DNA from: Gordonia phthalatica
GTDB lineage: Bacteria > Actinomycetota > Actinomycetes > Mycobacteriales > Mycobacteriaceae
NCBI RefSeq assembly: GCF_001305675.1
Contig: NZ_CP011853.1
Location: 4,154,001-4,218,000 of the forward strand
Direction: 5' to 3'
Length of the DNA: 64,000 bases
Positions 9,313 through 18,133 of this stretch are shown piece after piece. Numbering within the stretch: the first letter of the stretch is position 1; the number at the start of each line of letters is the position of its first letter. A program made the translations under genes and the position numbers. Below the pieces are notes generated by a model. That model was not told the DNA's origin. It searched no databases and was given only the letters and a program-made list of their open reading frames with translations.

Positions 9313-10203
9313 ATGACGCGCACGTTCGACATCACCCCGCTGCGCTCGCTCGCCGCGGTCGCGAGCACCGGCGGCGTGCATCGTGCCGCCGAGTCCCTGC
9401 TCATCACCCAGTCGGCGGTGAGCCAACATCTCCGGAAGCTGGAGCGGGAGGCCGGAGTTCCGCTCGTCAGCCGCAACGGCCGACGCATCGCCTTCACCGC
9501 CGAGGGCGAGGAACTCCTCTCGCATGCTCGGGCGATCCTGTCCGCACACGACGCCGCCGTCGCCCGCTTCGACAACCGCTCCGACGGCGCGGTGGTGATC
9601 GGCGCGGCCCAGAACAGCGCGGCGGTGGTGCTGCCGATCGTGATGAGCCGGCTGCGAGAGCGCTTCCCCGATCGAGAGGTCCGCTTCCACCTGGACCGGA
9701 ACGCGACGGTCCGATCCATGCTCGACGACGCGCAGGTCGACGTCGCCGTCACCTCCCGGGTCGCGCCCGAGCTGACGGCGCGCACCGACGGCTTCCGCCT
9801 GCGGTGGCTGTGGTCGTCGACCGCCGAGCAGCCGCCCGCCGACGCCTCGGTCCCCATCGTCTCGTTCTCCCCTCCGTGCACCCTACGCCAGCCCAGTTTC
9901 GACGCGTTCAGCGCCATCGGTCGCCGCTGGCACCTCGCCGCCGAGGTCAACGACCTCGCCACCGGACTCGAAGCCGTCCGGGTCGGCGTGGGCACCATGC
10001 TGGTGCCCGTGCTCGACCGGCTGCCCGACGGGACCGTCGCACTGTCGTGCGCGCCGGAGCCGCCGGCGATCCAGCTCGGCGTCGCCTACACCGACGTCAC
10101 TCGCACGGATGTCAGCGAGACCGTCACGCAGGTCCTCGCCGAGCACATCGGCGTCGACCGCGTCGAGCTCCTCCACAACGCCGCGTTCCCGCGCCCCGCG
10201 TAA
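9313..10203 (+). CDS. LysR family regulator (ArgP/LysG-like)
   Basis: 296 residues: an N-terminal winged HTH (residues ~5-64; AAVASTGGVHRAAESLLITQSAVSQ) followed by a periplasmic-binding-like effector domain. The layout beside a divergent DMT exporter resembles LysR/exporter pairs such as LysG-LysE in function but with a different transporter family. It most probably regulates the exporter and itself. Effector unknown. Confidence 0.87.
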   Translation: MTRTFDITPLRSLAAVASTGGVHRAAESLLITQSAVSQHLRKLEREAGVPLVSRNGRRIAFTAEGEELLSHARAILSAHDAAVARFDNRSDGAVVIGAAQNSAAVVLPIVMSRLRERFPDREVRFHLDRNATVRSMLDDAQVDVAVTSRVAPELTARTDGFRLRWLWSSTAEQPPADASVPIVSFSPPCTLRQPSFDAFSAIGRRWHLAAEVNDLATGLEAVRVGVGTMLVPVLDRLPDGTVALSCAPEPPAIQLGVAYTDVTRTDVSETVTQVLAEHIGVDRVELLHNAAFPRPA

Positions 10204-10296
10204 CCGGGTCGCCGCGGCCGAATCCTGCTCCCGCGCAACCGCGAGGGACTAGCGTCACCATCACGAGCCGGACTCAACCCTCGGAAGTGACTCACC

Positions 10297-11250
10297 GTGA
10301 CCGCATCCTCGAACTCGACTGCCAGGCAAGGCTTCACCACGCTGCAGAGGGGAGGGATGAACTGGGACTCGTTCCCGCTGAAGCTCTTCACCAAGGGCAA
10401 CGCCAAGGTCTGGAATCCAGCGGACATCGACTTCTCCCGCGACGCCGCCGACTGGGCGGGCCTCACCGACGATCAGCGCCGCAACGCCACCTACCTGGTC
10501 TCACAGTTCGTGGCGGGCGAGGAGGCCGTCACCCAGGACATCCAACCGTTCATGGCGGCTATGGCGTCCGAGCACCGCTTCGGCGACGAGATGTACCTGT
10601 CGCAGTTCTGCTACGAGGAGGCCAAGCACGCGCAGGGCTTCCGGCTGTGGATGGACGCCGTCGGGCTGACTGACGACCTGCACCCGTACGTCGCGGAGAA
10701 TCCGTACTACCGGGAGCTGTTCTACGAGCAGCTGCCGAACTCGCTGCGAGTCCTGCAGACCGATCCGTCGCCCCGGAATCAGATCCGAGCCAGCGTCACC
10801 TACAACCACGTCATTGAGGGCAGCCTGGCGTTGACCGGCTACTACGCGTGGAACGTGATCTGTGTGGAGCGCGGCATCCTCCCCGGAATGCAGCAGTTGA
10901 TCGGTCACATCGCCGACGACGAACGCAGGCACATGGCGTGGGGCACGTTCACCTGCCGACGGCACGTCGCCGCCGACGACACCCTGTGGGACGCGGTCAC
11001 CGAGCGGATGGGCGAACTCCTGCCCTTGGCGCTCGGGATGATCACCTGGGTCCAGGAGCGGTTCCCCGTGTCCCCGTTCGGGGTCGACAACTCGGTCTTC
11101 GCGACCTACGCCGCCGATCGCGCCCAGCGCCGACTCGGTGCGATCGAGTCCGCTCGCGGTCGTGCCGTCGAGGACATCGACGTCGACTACTCCCCCGCGA
11201 CCCTGGAGGACACGTTCGGAGAGGAGGATCGCGCGTCGCTGGGCGGCTGA
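10297..11250 (+). CDS. R2-like ligand-binding oxidase (R2lox)
   Basis: 317 residues, GTG start with GGAAG upstream. A ferritin-fold dimetal protein related to NrdB but of the R2lox group (M. tuberculosis Rv0233), which holds a Mn/Fe cofactor and a long-chain fatty-acid-like ligand. With a constant offset of +7 from Rv0233, all ligands are conserved: Glu75, Glu108, His111, Glu174, Glu209, His212. The residues that form the unusual Val-Tyr ether cross-link are also present (Val78, Tyr169). It has no ribonucleotide reductase partner nearby. A role in lipid or alkane-type oxidation fits the surrounding genes but is inference. Confidence 0.93.
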   Translation: MTASSNSTARQGFTTLQRGGMNWDSFPLKLFTKGNAKVWNPADIDFSRDAADWAGLTDDQRRNATYLVSQFVAGEEAVTQDIQPFMAAMASEHRFGDEMYLSQFCYEEAKHAQGFRLWMDAVGLTDDLHPYVAENPYYRELFYEQLPNSLRVLQTDPSPRNQIRASVTYNHVIEGSLALTGYYAWNVICVERGILPGMQQLIGHIADDERRHMAWGTFTCRRHVAADDTLWDAVTERMGELLPLALGMITWVQERFPVSPFGVDNSVFATYAADRAQRRLGAIESARGRAVEDIDVDYSPATLEDTFGEEDRASLGG

Positions 11251-11311
11251 CCTCGCACGGCCACCGCGTGTCGCCCCGCTTTCACGGCGTGTCGACGAAG
11301 GTCGGTTGCTA

Positions 11312-11330
11312 TACGCGTTGGTAGTGCGAG
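11312..11330 (-). repeat. 19-bp dispersed repeat, copy 1
   Basis: On the minus strand this reads CTCGCACTACCAACGCGTA, identical over 19 bp to 51220-51238 on the plus strand. It lies between the convergent ends of the R2lox and L,D-transpeptidase genes. Both copies lie in 3' intergenic regions. Confidence 0.7.
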
Positions 11331-11340
11331 ACGACGCGGA

Positions 11341-12504
11341 TCACTTGGCCGCGCCGGCCTGCCACTGCGCCCAGCTCAGCTCCCAGTCGCCGTAGGTGTC
11401 CCAGACCGGCAGCGGCGGGCCGCCGGAGTTGGTGATCTCGACGACGTCGCCGAGGCCGAAGTTGTCGAACATCCACTGCGAGTCGGCCGGGCTCAGATTG
11501 ACGCAACCGTGCGAGACGTTCGCCGCGCCCTGCTGGCCCACCGACCAGGGCGCGGAGTGGACGAATTCGCCGTCGTTGGAGATGCGGAGGTCGTTGTAGA
11601 CCGTCTCGCGGTAATAGCCGGGATCGCCCTGGCAGACGCCGTACGTGCAGGAGTCCATGATGGTCTGCGCCGCCTTCTCGGAGATCACGTGCGGGCCGTT
11701 GTGCGACGGGTTGTTGGGCTCACCGAGGCTCATCGGCATCTGTCGGACCTGCTGCCCGTTGTGGAAGACGGTCAGCAGCTCGGTGGCGCCGTCGGCCTTC
11801 GCGATCCACGAGTCGTGGACGGTGTAGTCCATCGCGGTGTCCTCGGCGCCGTAGACGCCGTCGCCCAGATCGACGCCGTAGATGTCGGCCTCGATGTGGA
11901 TCTTGGTGCCCGGCTTCCAGTAGTCCGGACCGCGGTAGTGGATGTTCTGATCGTCGATCCAGTACCAGGCGCCCGGCTGCGCGGGAGTGGTCGTGATCTT
12001 GAGGTGCTTCAACACCTCCGACTTGTTGCTCACCGGTGCGGTGAACTGGAAGACCATCGGTTGTCCGACACCGATGCCGACGCCGCTCACCACGTCCGGC
12101 GCCGGGATCACGTTCGCGTAGGCGGTGGACGCCGGCGCAATGGTGGTGACGGTGAAGGTCTTGACGGTCGGCACCTTGTCCTTGTTCACCGCGGTCGCCT
12201 TGACGGTGTACGTGCCGCCGTAGCCGAGGTCCTCGGCGGTCGACCAGGTCTTGCCCTTGTCACCGGCCTTGGCCTTCACCTCTTTGCCCTCGGCGTTGGT
12301 GACGGCGACAGATGTCAGCGTTCCGCCGTGGGCGTCGACGACGATCGGTGTCGTCGGGTTGATCGCGGTGCCGTTCGCGACCGGAACGGCGATCGTCGCG
12401 AGCGGAGCGGGTGGAACGGCGTCATCGCCGCCCGAGCAGGCCGTGAGCACCAATGCCACGGCGAACAGACACGACACCAATGCGGTGATCTTCGAACGAC
12501 TCAC
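11341..12504 (-). CDS. L,D-transpeptidase lipoprotein
   Basis: 387 residues from GTG 12504, chosen because AGGGAG lies 4 nt upstream and it gives a compact signal peptide. A lipobox (LTAC, Cys23) anchors the protein in the outer leaflet of the membrane. Two Ig-like domains (~30-230) precede a YkuD catalytic domain with the motif HG...SHGCVNL: His332 and the nucleophile Cys334. This matches mycobacterial LdtB/LdtMt2-type enzymes, which make 3-3 peptidoglycan cross-links and resist most beta-lactams. The C-terminal Trp-rich tail (DWELSWAQWQ) is typical of the group. Confidence 0.93.
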   Translation of the reverse strand: MSRSKITALVSCLFAVALVLTACSGGDDAVPPAPLATIAVPVANGTAINPTTPIVVDAHGGTLTSVAVTNAEGKEVKAKAGDKGKTWSTAEDLGYGGTYTVKATAVNKDKVPTVKTFTVTTIAPASTAYANVIPAPDVVSGVGIGVGQPMVFQFTAPVSNKSEVLKHLKITTTPAQPGAWYWIDDQNIHYRGPDYWKPGTKIHIEADIYGVDLGDGVYGAEDTAMDYTVHDSWIAKADGATELLTVFHNGQQVRQMPMSLGEPNNPSHNGPHVISEKAAQTIMDSCTYGVCQGDPGYYRETVYNDLRISNDGEFVHSAPWSVGQQGAANVSHGCVNLSPADSQWMFDNFGLGDVVEITNSGGPPLPVWDTYGDWELSWAQWQAGAAK

Positions 12505-12749
12505 TGTTCTCCCTAGTGATCTCGGCGGCACCAGTCGCCACAGGTCAATTGTCCACCCCGGCAGCCGTCTTCGCCCCTATCGGTTTCCTGTGATTCACCT
12601 GGGGGACGACCCGACCACCGCCTCCTCACCCATCACGACCTGCGCATATATCGTCCACACCGAAAGATGTGACGTTCCGAACTCGTCGCGGCGCATCAAC
12701 GACAAAACCGCCGTACTCACCACAGAATTGCGCGGGACTGTCCAGAAAC

Positions 12750-12763
12750 TAGAACACGTTCTA
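12750..12763. promoter_or_regulatory. KstR-type operator palindrome
   Basis: TAGAACACGTTCTA is a perfect inverted repeat that fits the TnnAACnnGTTnnA consensus known for the cholesterol-catabolism repressor KstR. It ends 11 bp before the ATG of the hydrolase gene. A second copy is at 56094-56107. Confidence 0.75.
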
Positions 12764-12774
12764 TCGTGGTGGGC

Positions 12775-13632
12775 ATGGACGTTACCTACGAGGCAACCAG
12801 ACGCGAGATCACCACGGACCAGGGAGTCATTCGCTACCACGAGGCAGGCGCACAGAACGACGCCGTCCTGCTGCTCCTGCACGGCTCGGGACCGGGCGTC
12901 AACGGCTGGCGCAACTTCCGCGGCAACCTCGAGTTCTTCGCGCAGACCCATCACACCTACATCATCGAGTTCCCGGGCTTCGGCGTCTCCGACCCCGTCG
13001 AAGGCCATCCCGTCCTCACGGCGGGAGCCTCGGTGATCCGCTTCATGGACGCCCTGAAAATCCCGTCGGCCGCGATGATCGGCAACTCGATGGGCGGCGT
13101 CGTCGGCATCAACCTGGCGATCAAGCACCCCGACCGCGTCGAGAAGTTGGTGACGATCGGCGGCGTGGGCCCCAACCTGTTCAGCTCCAGCCCGTCGGAG
13201 GGCATCCGCCTCCTGCAGGAGTTCACCGACTCCCCCGACCGCGACAAGCTGCTGCGCTGGCTCAACTCGATGGTCTACGACCCCGCCGTCATCACCGACG
13301 AACTCATCGAGGAACGCTGGGAGGCCGCGAACGATCCGGCCGCGCAGAAGACCGCCGCCATGATGTACGGCTCCAAGGCCTTCGCGATGATGCAGCAGTT
13401 CATGGCGAACTCCGACACCCCGCCCTACTGGGCGATGATGCACAAGGTGAAGTGCCCGACTCTGCTGACGTGGGGGCGCGACGACCGCGTCAGCCCGCCG
13501 GACATGTCGCTCGCGCCGATGCGACTGATCCCGGACGCCGAGCTGCACATCTTCCCGAAGTCGGGTCACTGGGTGATGATCGAGGCGAAGGACGCCTTCG
13601 AGGCGACGGTCCGCGCGTTCCTGACCCGCTGA
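12775..13632 (+). CDS. Alpha/beta hydrolase, HsaD-like (meta-cleavage product hydrolase family)
   Basis: 285 residues. Catalytic triad: Ser105 in GNSMGG, Asp237 in GRDDRV and His265 in SGHWV; the oxyanion-hole motif HGSGPG is at residues 36-41. Length and motifs resemble HsaD/BphD hydrolases, which cleave C-C bonds of meta-cleavage products. The frame is open 9 bp upstream (GTG 12766), but ATG 12775 gives the family-like start MDVTYEATRR. The KstR-type palindrome directly upstream suggests steroid-responsive expression. No hsaA/B/C genes are adjacent, so it may be a paralogue acting on a different intermediate. Confidence 0.85.
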   Translation: MDVTYEATRREITTDQGVIRYHEAGAQNDAVLLLLHGSGPGVNGWRNFRGNLEFFAQTHHTYIIEFPGFGVSDPVEGHPVLTAGASVIRFMDALKIPSAAMIGNSMGGVVGINLAIKHPDRVEKLVTIGGVGPNLFSSSPSEGIRLLQEFTDSPDRDKLLRWLNSMVYDPAVITDELIEERWEAANDPAAQKTAAMMYGSKAFAMMQQFMANSDTPPYWAMMHKVKCPTLLTWGRDDRVSPPDMSLAPMRLIPDAELHIFPKSGHWVMIEAKDAFEATVRAFLTR

Positions 13633-13636
13633 CAGA

Positions 13637-14254
13637 TCAGGCGCGGGCGGCGATGACCGCGGGGGCCAGCACGGAGGCGAGGTCGTCGGCCACGTCGGAG
13701 TCGCCGTCCGCGCCCGGCGGCATCGCGACGTAGCTGAGTGCCATGCGGGCGATCATCCGCGCGATGCGCCCGGCCGTGGCCTCGTCGACCGCGATCCACG
13801 ATTCGACGAGCATCACCTCCAGGTTGGCGCTGGCCGAGGTGATGATGGGTGCAGCGTCGGTGGTGATGAGTTTGAGCAGGTCGGGCTTCGCCTCACCCGA
13901 GAGCAGCGACTGGATCAGCGGATCGTCGGCGGCACCGGCGAAGAAGCGGGTGAATCCGGAGCGGAGGGCGCCTTCGACGTCGTCGACGTTCTCGTCGACG
14001 GCGCCCGCGATCTCCGCGGTGAACTCGTCGGCCAGCCGCAGCGCATACGCCTGCGAGAGTCCTGCGCGCGAAGAGAACTCGTTGTAGACGGTCTGCCTGC
14101 TGACGCCTGCCTGACGGGCGACGTCGGCCATGGTCACGCGTGCCCAGTCCTTCTCCCGGAGCAGGGTGCGCAGACCGTCGAGCAGCGTGCAGCGCAACAG
14201 GTGCTTGCTGGCCTCGGCGAAACTGGTCGGCCGGGCGGTGGTCGGGGCGCTCAC
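13637..14254 (-). CDS. TetR family regulator of the alkane operon
   Basis: 205 residues from GTG 14254, which overlaps the rubredoxin reductase stop (GTGA). N-terminal HTH: VTMADVARQAGVSRQTVYNEF, residues ~40-60. It is the last gene of the alkB operon, in the position of AlkU/AlkX repressors in Rhodococcus, Gordonia and mycobacteria. Those proteins bind the alkB promoter and are released by long-chain fatty acids or acyl-CoA products. Alternative in-frame starts lie further upstream inside the reductase gene but are not needed. Confidence 0.85.
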   Translation of the reverse strand: MSAPTTARPTSFAEASKHLLRCTLLDGLRTLLREKDWARVTMADVARQAGVSRQTVYNEFSSRAGLSQAYALRLADEFTAEIAGAVDENVDDVEGALRSGFTRFFAGAADDPLIQSLLSGEAKPDLLKLITTDAAPIITSASANLEVMLVESWIAVDEATAGRIARMIARMALSYVAMPPGADGDSDVADDLASVLAPAVIAARA

Positions 14255-15432
14255 ACTCTCGAGCCTAGCGCCGTCGCGATTTGCGAGCGGCACTCACGAG
14301 CCGCGGCCGCACGTCCGACGGCCACCGCACCGATCACGGAGCCGTCGTCGCCGTGCGTGGTGACCAGCGCATCGCCGTCGGCGAGGGAGCCCTCCACACG
14401 GACGTCGTCGGACGCGGTGGGCCAGCCGACCATCTGCACGTTGACGCCGTACTGGATGGTCCAGGCGCGCGGAACCTCGGTGAACGACGGCGCGGGCGTT
14501 CCGGCGAAGTCGGCGAGGACCGACTTCGCCACGGCCTTCCCCTGGTCGGTGGCACCGAACCAGTGCTCGCCGCGGCAGGGCTCCCCGGTGCGGAGGTCGG
14601 GCAGGGCGGCCACGTCACCCGCGGCGTAGACGCCGGGGACTCCGGTGGCGAGGGATGCGTTCACGACGACGCCGTGCGCGCAGACCTCCGCGCCCGCCGC
14701 CTCGGCCAGAGCCGTATCCGGTCGCGCGCCAATCGCCGCGACGACGGTGCCGACCAGCTGGGCGCCGTCGGCCAGTTGGACGCGGCGCGCGTTCGCCGAG
14801 TCGGCCGCCGACGAGGTGCGCAGCCACACGCCGTTGTCCAGGTGGAGCTGTGCCAGGTAGTCGGAGACCGCCTGCGGCACCACGCGTCCGACAACGCGGT
14901 CGGACGCCTCGACGACCGTCGCGTTCATGCCGTGGGCGGCGGCCGAGGCGGCCAACTCCAGCCCGATGAGGCCACCGCCGATGACGACGAGCCGCTGCGA
15001 CTGGTTGAGGTCGTCACGGATCGCGAACGCGTCCTCGCGGGTGCGGAGGGTCGGGACCGACGGGTCGAGCCAGCCCGGTCGAATCGGCTGCCCGCCGGTC
15101 GCGAGGATCAGTGCCCGGTAGGTGATGGTGGAGCCGTCGTCGAGGGTGACCGTCTGCGCGTCGGCGTCGATGTCGGCGACGCGGACACCGCCGCGGACGT
15201 CGATCTGCTTGGTCTCCCAGAAATCCGGCTTCTGCAGGGAGATCCGACCTTCGGTGAGGTCGGCCGCCAGGAGGTCCTTGGAGAGGGCCGTGCGGCGGTA
15301 CGGCAGACCGGGCTCGGCGCCGATCAGCGTCACAGGTCCGTCGTACCCCTCGGCCCGCAGCGTGGCCGCCGCGGTGACGCCGGCGGTGCCTGCTCCGACG
15401 ATGACGACGCCGGGTCCGGTCTGCGTGCTCAT
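14251..15432 (-). CDS. Rubredoxin-NAD(+) reductase
   Basis: 393 residues. Two Rossmann motifs: FAD site VGAGTAGVTAA near residue 12 and NAD(P)H site VVIGGGLIGLELA near residue 150; the FAD-closing GVYAAGDVA motif is near residue 268. It passes electrons from NAD(P)H to the two rubredoxins encoded upstream, which reduce AlkB. The start overlaps the stop of the second rubredoxin (ATGA), and its own stop overlaps the TetR start (GTGA), so translation is coupled along the operon. In Pseudomonas the equivalent is AlkT; rubB is the usual name in Rhodococcus. Confidence 0.92.
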   Translation of the reverse strand: MSTQTGPGVVIVGAGTAGVTAAATLRAEGYDGPVTLIGAEPGLPYRRTALSKDLLAADLTEGRISLQKPDFWETKQIDVRGGVRVADIDADAQTVTLDDGSTITYRALILATGGQPIRPGWLDPSVPTLRTREDAFAIRDDLNQSQRLVVIGGGLIGLELAASAAAHGMNATVVEASDRVVGRVVPQAVSDYLAQLHLDNGVWLRTSSAADSANARRVQLADGAQLVGTVVAAIGARPDTALAEAAGAEVCAHGVVVNASLATGVPGVYAAGDVAALPDLRTGEPCRGEHWFGATDQGKAVAKSVLADFAGTPAPSFTEVPRAWTIQYGVNVQMVGWPTASDDVRVEGSLADGDALVTTHGDDGSVIGAVAVGRAAAARECRSQIATALGSRV

Positions 15433-15608
15433 GAGCGGGCGACCTCGACCATCGTGAAGTCGGCCTTGGCGGCGCCGCAGTCGGGGCAGCTCCAGTCGTC
15501 GGGGATGTCGTCCCAGCGGGTGCCGGGCTCGATGCCGTCCTCGGGCCAGCCCTCGGCCTCGTCATACTCGAAGCCGCACTGCTCGCAGCGGAAGAGTTTG
15601 AAGTTCAT
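15429..15608 (-). CDS. rubA2: Rubredoxin (AlkG2-like)
   Basis: 59 residues, starting at ATG 15608 with GGAG about 7 nt upstream; the in-frame ATG 15620 would overlap the preceding gene. Two CxxCG knuckles (FRCEQCGFEYDE and WSCPDCGAAK) bind one Fe. It sits immediately before the reductase, with an ATGA overlap. The E-W-P-D-G-I-x-P-G-T-x-W pattern is typical of AlkG2-type rubredoxins, which can transfer electrons to AlkB. Confidence 0.92.
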   Translation of the reverse strand: MNFKLFRCEQCGFEYDEAEGWPEDGIEPGTRWDDIPDDWSCPDCGAAKADFTMVEVARS

Positions 15609-15609
15609 G

Positions 15610-15777
15610 TCATTCTCCAATCAATTCGAAGTCGACCTTGTCGCGAACCCCGCAGTCGGGGCAGGTCCAGTCGTCGGGGATGGCACTGAACGGGGTGCCT
15701 GCCGGGAAGCCTTCGCGCGGTGCGCCCTTGGCCTCGTCGTAGATGTAGTCGCAGACCTCGCACTTGTAGGCGCTCAT
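15610..15777 (-). CDS. rubA1: Rubredoxin (AlkG1-like)
   Basis: 55 residues with Fe-binding CEVCDYIYDEA and CPDCG knuckles. The D-Y insertion after the first knuckle (CxxCDYIYDE) resembles AlkG1-type rubredoxins, which in other species do not support alkane hydroxylation alone. Its ATG overlaps the alkB stop codon (ATGA), indicating translational coupling. Confidence 0.92.
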   Translation of the reverse strand: MSAYKCEVCDYIYDEAKGAPREGFPAGTPFSAIPDDWTCPDCGVRDKVDFELIGE

Positions 15778-17024
15778 GCCGAGACCTTTCCGTACTTCGC
15801 CATCACCTTGGCCTCCTTGCCGGGTTGGATGTTGATCTTGCTGAGGTCGCCGTCGTAGTGGTCGAGGACGCGGTGGTCCATCACCTTGCGCCAGATCGGC
15901 GGGAAGTAGGCGAGGGTGATCATGCTGGCGTAACCGCTGGGCAGGTTCGGCGCCTCGTCGAAGCTGCGGAGCGTCTGGTAGCGACGCGTCGGGTTGGCGT
16001 GATGGTCGCTGTGGCGCTGCAGGTGGTACAGGAAGATGTTGGTGCAGATGTGGTCGCTGTTCCAGCTGTGCTGCGGGGTGCAGCGGACGTAACGGCCGCG
16101 CTCGTTCTTCTGCCGCAACAGACCGTAGTGCTCGAGGTAGTTGACGGTCTCCAGGAGCGAGAAGCCGTAGACGGCCTGGATGGCGACGAAGGGCAGGATC
16201 TGCCAGCCGAAGATCGCGGTCAGCGCGCCCCACAGGACGATCGACATGGCCCACGCGTTGAGGACGTCGTTGCTCGGATGGAAGACCGACTTGTCCTGGC
16301 GCTTGAGGCGAGTGGCCTCCAGCTCCCACGCGGACTTGAGGCTGCCGTACACGCTGCGCGGCAGGAACGTCCAGAAGTTCTCACCGAACCGCGAGCTCGC
16401 CGGATCCTCCGGGGTCGCGACGCGGACGTGGTGGCCGCGGTTGTGCTCGATGTAGAAGTGACCGTAGAAGGTCTGCGCGAGGGTGATCTTCGAGAGCCAG
16501 CGTTCCAGGGAGACCTTCTTGTGGCCCAGTTCGTGGGCGGTGTTGATGCCGATGCCGCCCATGGCACCGATCGAGAAGGCCAGGCCGATCTTCGAAGCCA
16601 GGCCGAGGCCGCCCTCGATCCCGAGCCAGCTGAGGTCGCTCGCCGTCCAGAGGTAGCAGGCGAAGACGATGCTGAGCATCTGGAACGGGATGTACACGTA
16701 GGTGCAGTAGCGGTAGTACTTGTCGTTCTCGAGCTGCTCCATCAGCTCCTCGGGCGGGTTCTGCCCGTCGGGCCCGAAGAAGATGTCGAGGATCGGCAGC
16801 AGGACATAGATCAGGATCGGACCGATCCACCACCACACCGGCGAGACGGTGGCGAGCCAGCCGGCGTCGAGTTGATCGGACGCCCAGTTGAACAGTGCGA
16901 CGAAGCCGGCCGCGAGGAAGACCGCGGTGGGCGGAACCAGGCCGAGCAGCCACAGGTGGCGCTTCTTGTCACGCCATTCCGCAGCCGGGACGGCCGTGCC
17001 TTCGTCGATCGTGGGGTTCGCCAT
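15774..17024 (-). CDS. alkB: Alkane 1-monooxygenase AlkB
   Basis: 416 residues from ATG 17024, preceded by a strong AGGAGG. A membrane diiron hydroxylase that oxidises medium-chain n-alkanes to 1-alkanols. All signature histidine boxes are present: HELGH (164-168), EHNRGHH (193-199), the AlkB-specific NYLEHYG (295-301) and LQRHSDHH (335-342). Six hydrophobic helices are visible. It is the first gene of a five-gene operon with two rubredoxins, their reductase and a TetR regulator, all overlapping or nearly so. Confidence 0.97.
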   Translation of the reverse strand: MANPTIDEGTAVPAAEWRDKKRHLWLLGLVPPTAVFLAAGFVALFNWASDQLDAGWLATVSPVWWWIGPILIYVLLPILDIFFGPDGQNPPEELMEQLENDKYYRYCTYVYIPFQMLSIVFACYLWTASDLSWLGIEGGLGLASKIGLAFSIGAMGGIGINTAHELGHKKVSLERWLSKITLAQTFYGHFYIEHNRGHHVRVATPEDPASSRFGENFWTFLPRSVYGSLKSAWELEATRLKRQDKSVFHPSNDVLNAWAMSIVLWGALTAIFGWQILPFVAIQAVYGFSLLETVNYLEHYGLLRQKNERGRYVRCTPQHSWNSDHICTNIFLYHLQRHSDHHANPTRRYQTLRSFDEAPNLPSGYASMITLAYFPPIWRKVMDHRVLDHYDGDLSKINIQPGKEAKVMAKYGKVSA

Positions 17025-17066
17025 GTCAGTCCTCCTAGTCCGGCGAGCTCTTGCTGAACTTGACAG

Positions 17067-17091
17067 TAGACCGTTGTAAGTCTCTTGTCTA
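17067..17091. promoter_or_regulatory. Candidate alkB promoter/operator region
   Basis: The 136-bp gap between alkB and the divergent SGNH hydrolase gene is less GC-rich than its surroundings and contains an inverted TAGAC / GTCTA pair (17067-17071, 17087-17091) about 45-65 bp upstream of alkB. It is a candidate binding site for the operon's TetR protein, not a recognised consensus. Confidence 0.3.
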
Positions 17092-17160
17092 TACATTTGA
17101 GTTGATTTGTACAGAGTCGCAGGTCACAGCGTCGTCTGGGCGCGTCCTATAATCACTTCC

Positions 17161-17943
17161 ATGCGTTACTCACGATTCGTCGCGATCGGCGACTCGCAGA
17201 CGGAGGGCATCGGCGACGGAGACGACGAACACGGCTACCGGGGCTGGGCCGACCGCCTCGCCGAACGACTGGCGTCGGACGACCCCGACTTCGGCTACGC
17301 CAACCTCGCGATCCGAGGCAAGAACACCCGCAACGTGCTCGAAGAGCAGTTGGAACCGGCGCTCGCCCTGTCACCCGACCTGATCGCCGCGCCGCTCGGC
17401 ATGAACGATGTCATCGGGCGGGCCGATCTCGACGCCGTGCACGACGACCTCGACCGCATCTACCGGGCCCTCGCCGAATCGGGCGCGACGACCATCGTCT
17501 CGACGTTCCCCGACATCTCGGAGATCAATCCCCTGGGCCGGATCTTCCAGGATCGCCTACTGGACATGAACGGAATGATGCGCGACTTCGCCCGCGACTA
17601 CGGTTTCGTCCTCGTCGACCTGTACGCGGCCCCGGTCCTCCGCGACCGACGGTCGTGGTCGTCCGACCGCCTGCACGCATCACCGTCGGGCCACGCACGG
17701 TTCGCGGCCGGCGCCGCTTTTGCGCTCGGGCTTCCCGAATCGTCCGCAGACTGGGGCGACGGCCTCCCACCGCTACCCGAACCGGGCCTCGCGACTCACG
17801 TCGTCGACGACGCCCGCTGGTTGGCACAGTGGTTCACGCCCTGGATCGTCCGCAAGATGCGCGGCCGGTCACTCGGCGACGGCCGTCTGCCGAAGCGGCC
17901 GACGGTCGAGCCGATCGGCCCGCTCACTCAGCCGACCGAGTAG
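17161..17943 (+). CDS. SGNH/GDSL family hydrolase
   Basis: 260 residues. Block I GDSQTEG carries the nucleophile Ser12; block III is GMND; the catalytic Asp/His are in SDRLHASPSGH. No signal peptide is visible, so it is a cytosolic esterase/acyl hydrolase. ATG 17161 is preferred over an upstream in-frame ATG at 17107 because blocks start normally from it. It is divergent from alkB; a link to alkane or lipid metabolism is only positional. Confidence 0.88.
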   Translation: MRYSRFVAIGDSQTEGIGDGDDEHGYRGWADRLAERLASDDPDFGYANLAIRGKNTRNVLEEQLEPALALSPDLIAAPLGMNDVIGRADLDAVHDDLDRIYRALAESGATTIVSTFPDISEINPLGRIFQDRLLDMNGMMRDFARDYGFVLVDLYAAPVLRDRRSWSSDRLHASPSGHARFAAGAAFALGLPESSADWGDGLPPLPEPGLATHVVDDARWLAQWFTPWIVRKMRGRSLGDGRLPKRPTVEPIGPLTQPTE

Positions 17944-17956
17944 GCGAAGCGGTGGC

Positions 17957-18133
17957 CTACGCCGGCAGGCGCCCTTCCGCGACGTCGATCACCCATTGAT
18001 CCGGCTCCTTGCCGAGTCGCCGCTGCGCGGTCATCAAGGCCATCGCTGCGTAACGTCTCGCACGCGGTGTGTCACCGGCGAGCCGGTAGGCGGCCTTTCG
18101 CCGCGCTTCGGCACTCTCCTCCGATCGAGTCAT
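17957..18133 (-). CDS. Small hypothetical protein, last gene of small-protein operon
   Basis: 58 residues, Ala/Arg-rich and helical (MTRSEESAEARRKAAYRLAG...EPDQWVIDVAEGRLPA). A good ribosome site (GGGAGG about 7 nt upstream) precedes ATG 18133, and this ATG overlaps the TGA of the upstream interrupted frame (TGATGA). No membrane segment. I do not recognise the family. Coding is supported by the overlap chain and Shine-Dalgarno site. Confidence 0.6.
   Translation of the reverse strand: MTRSEESAEARRKAAYRLAGDTPRARRYAAMALMTAQRRLGKEPDQWVIDVAEGRLPA

Noticed and set aside
14281..15858. 525-codon plus-strand frame over the rubredoxin genes
   Set aside because: It is antisense to the rubredoxin and rubredoxin reductase genes, whose motifs and overlaps are unambiguous.
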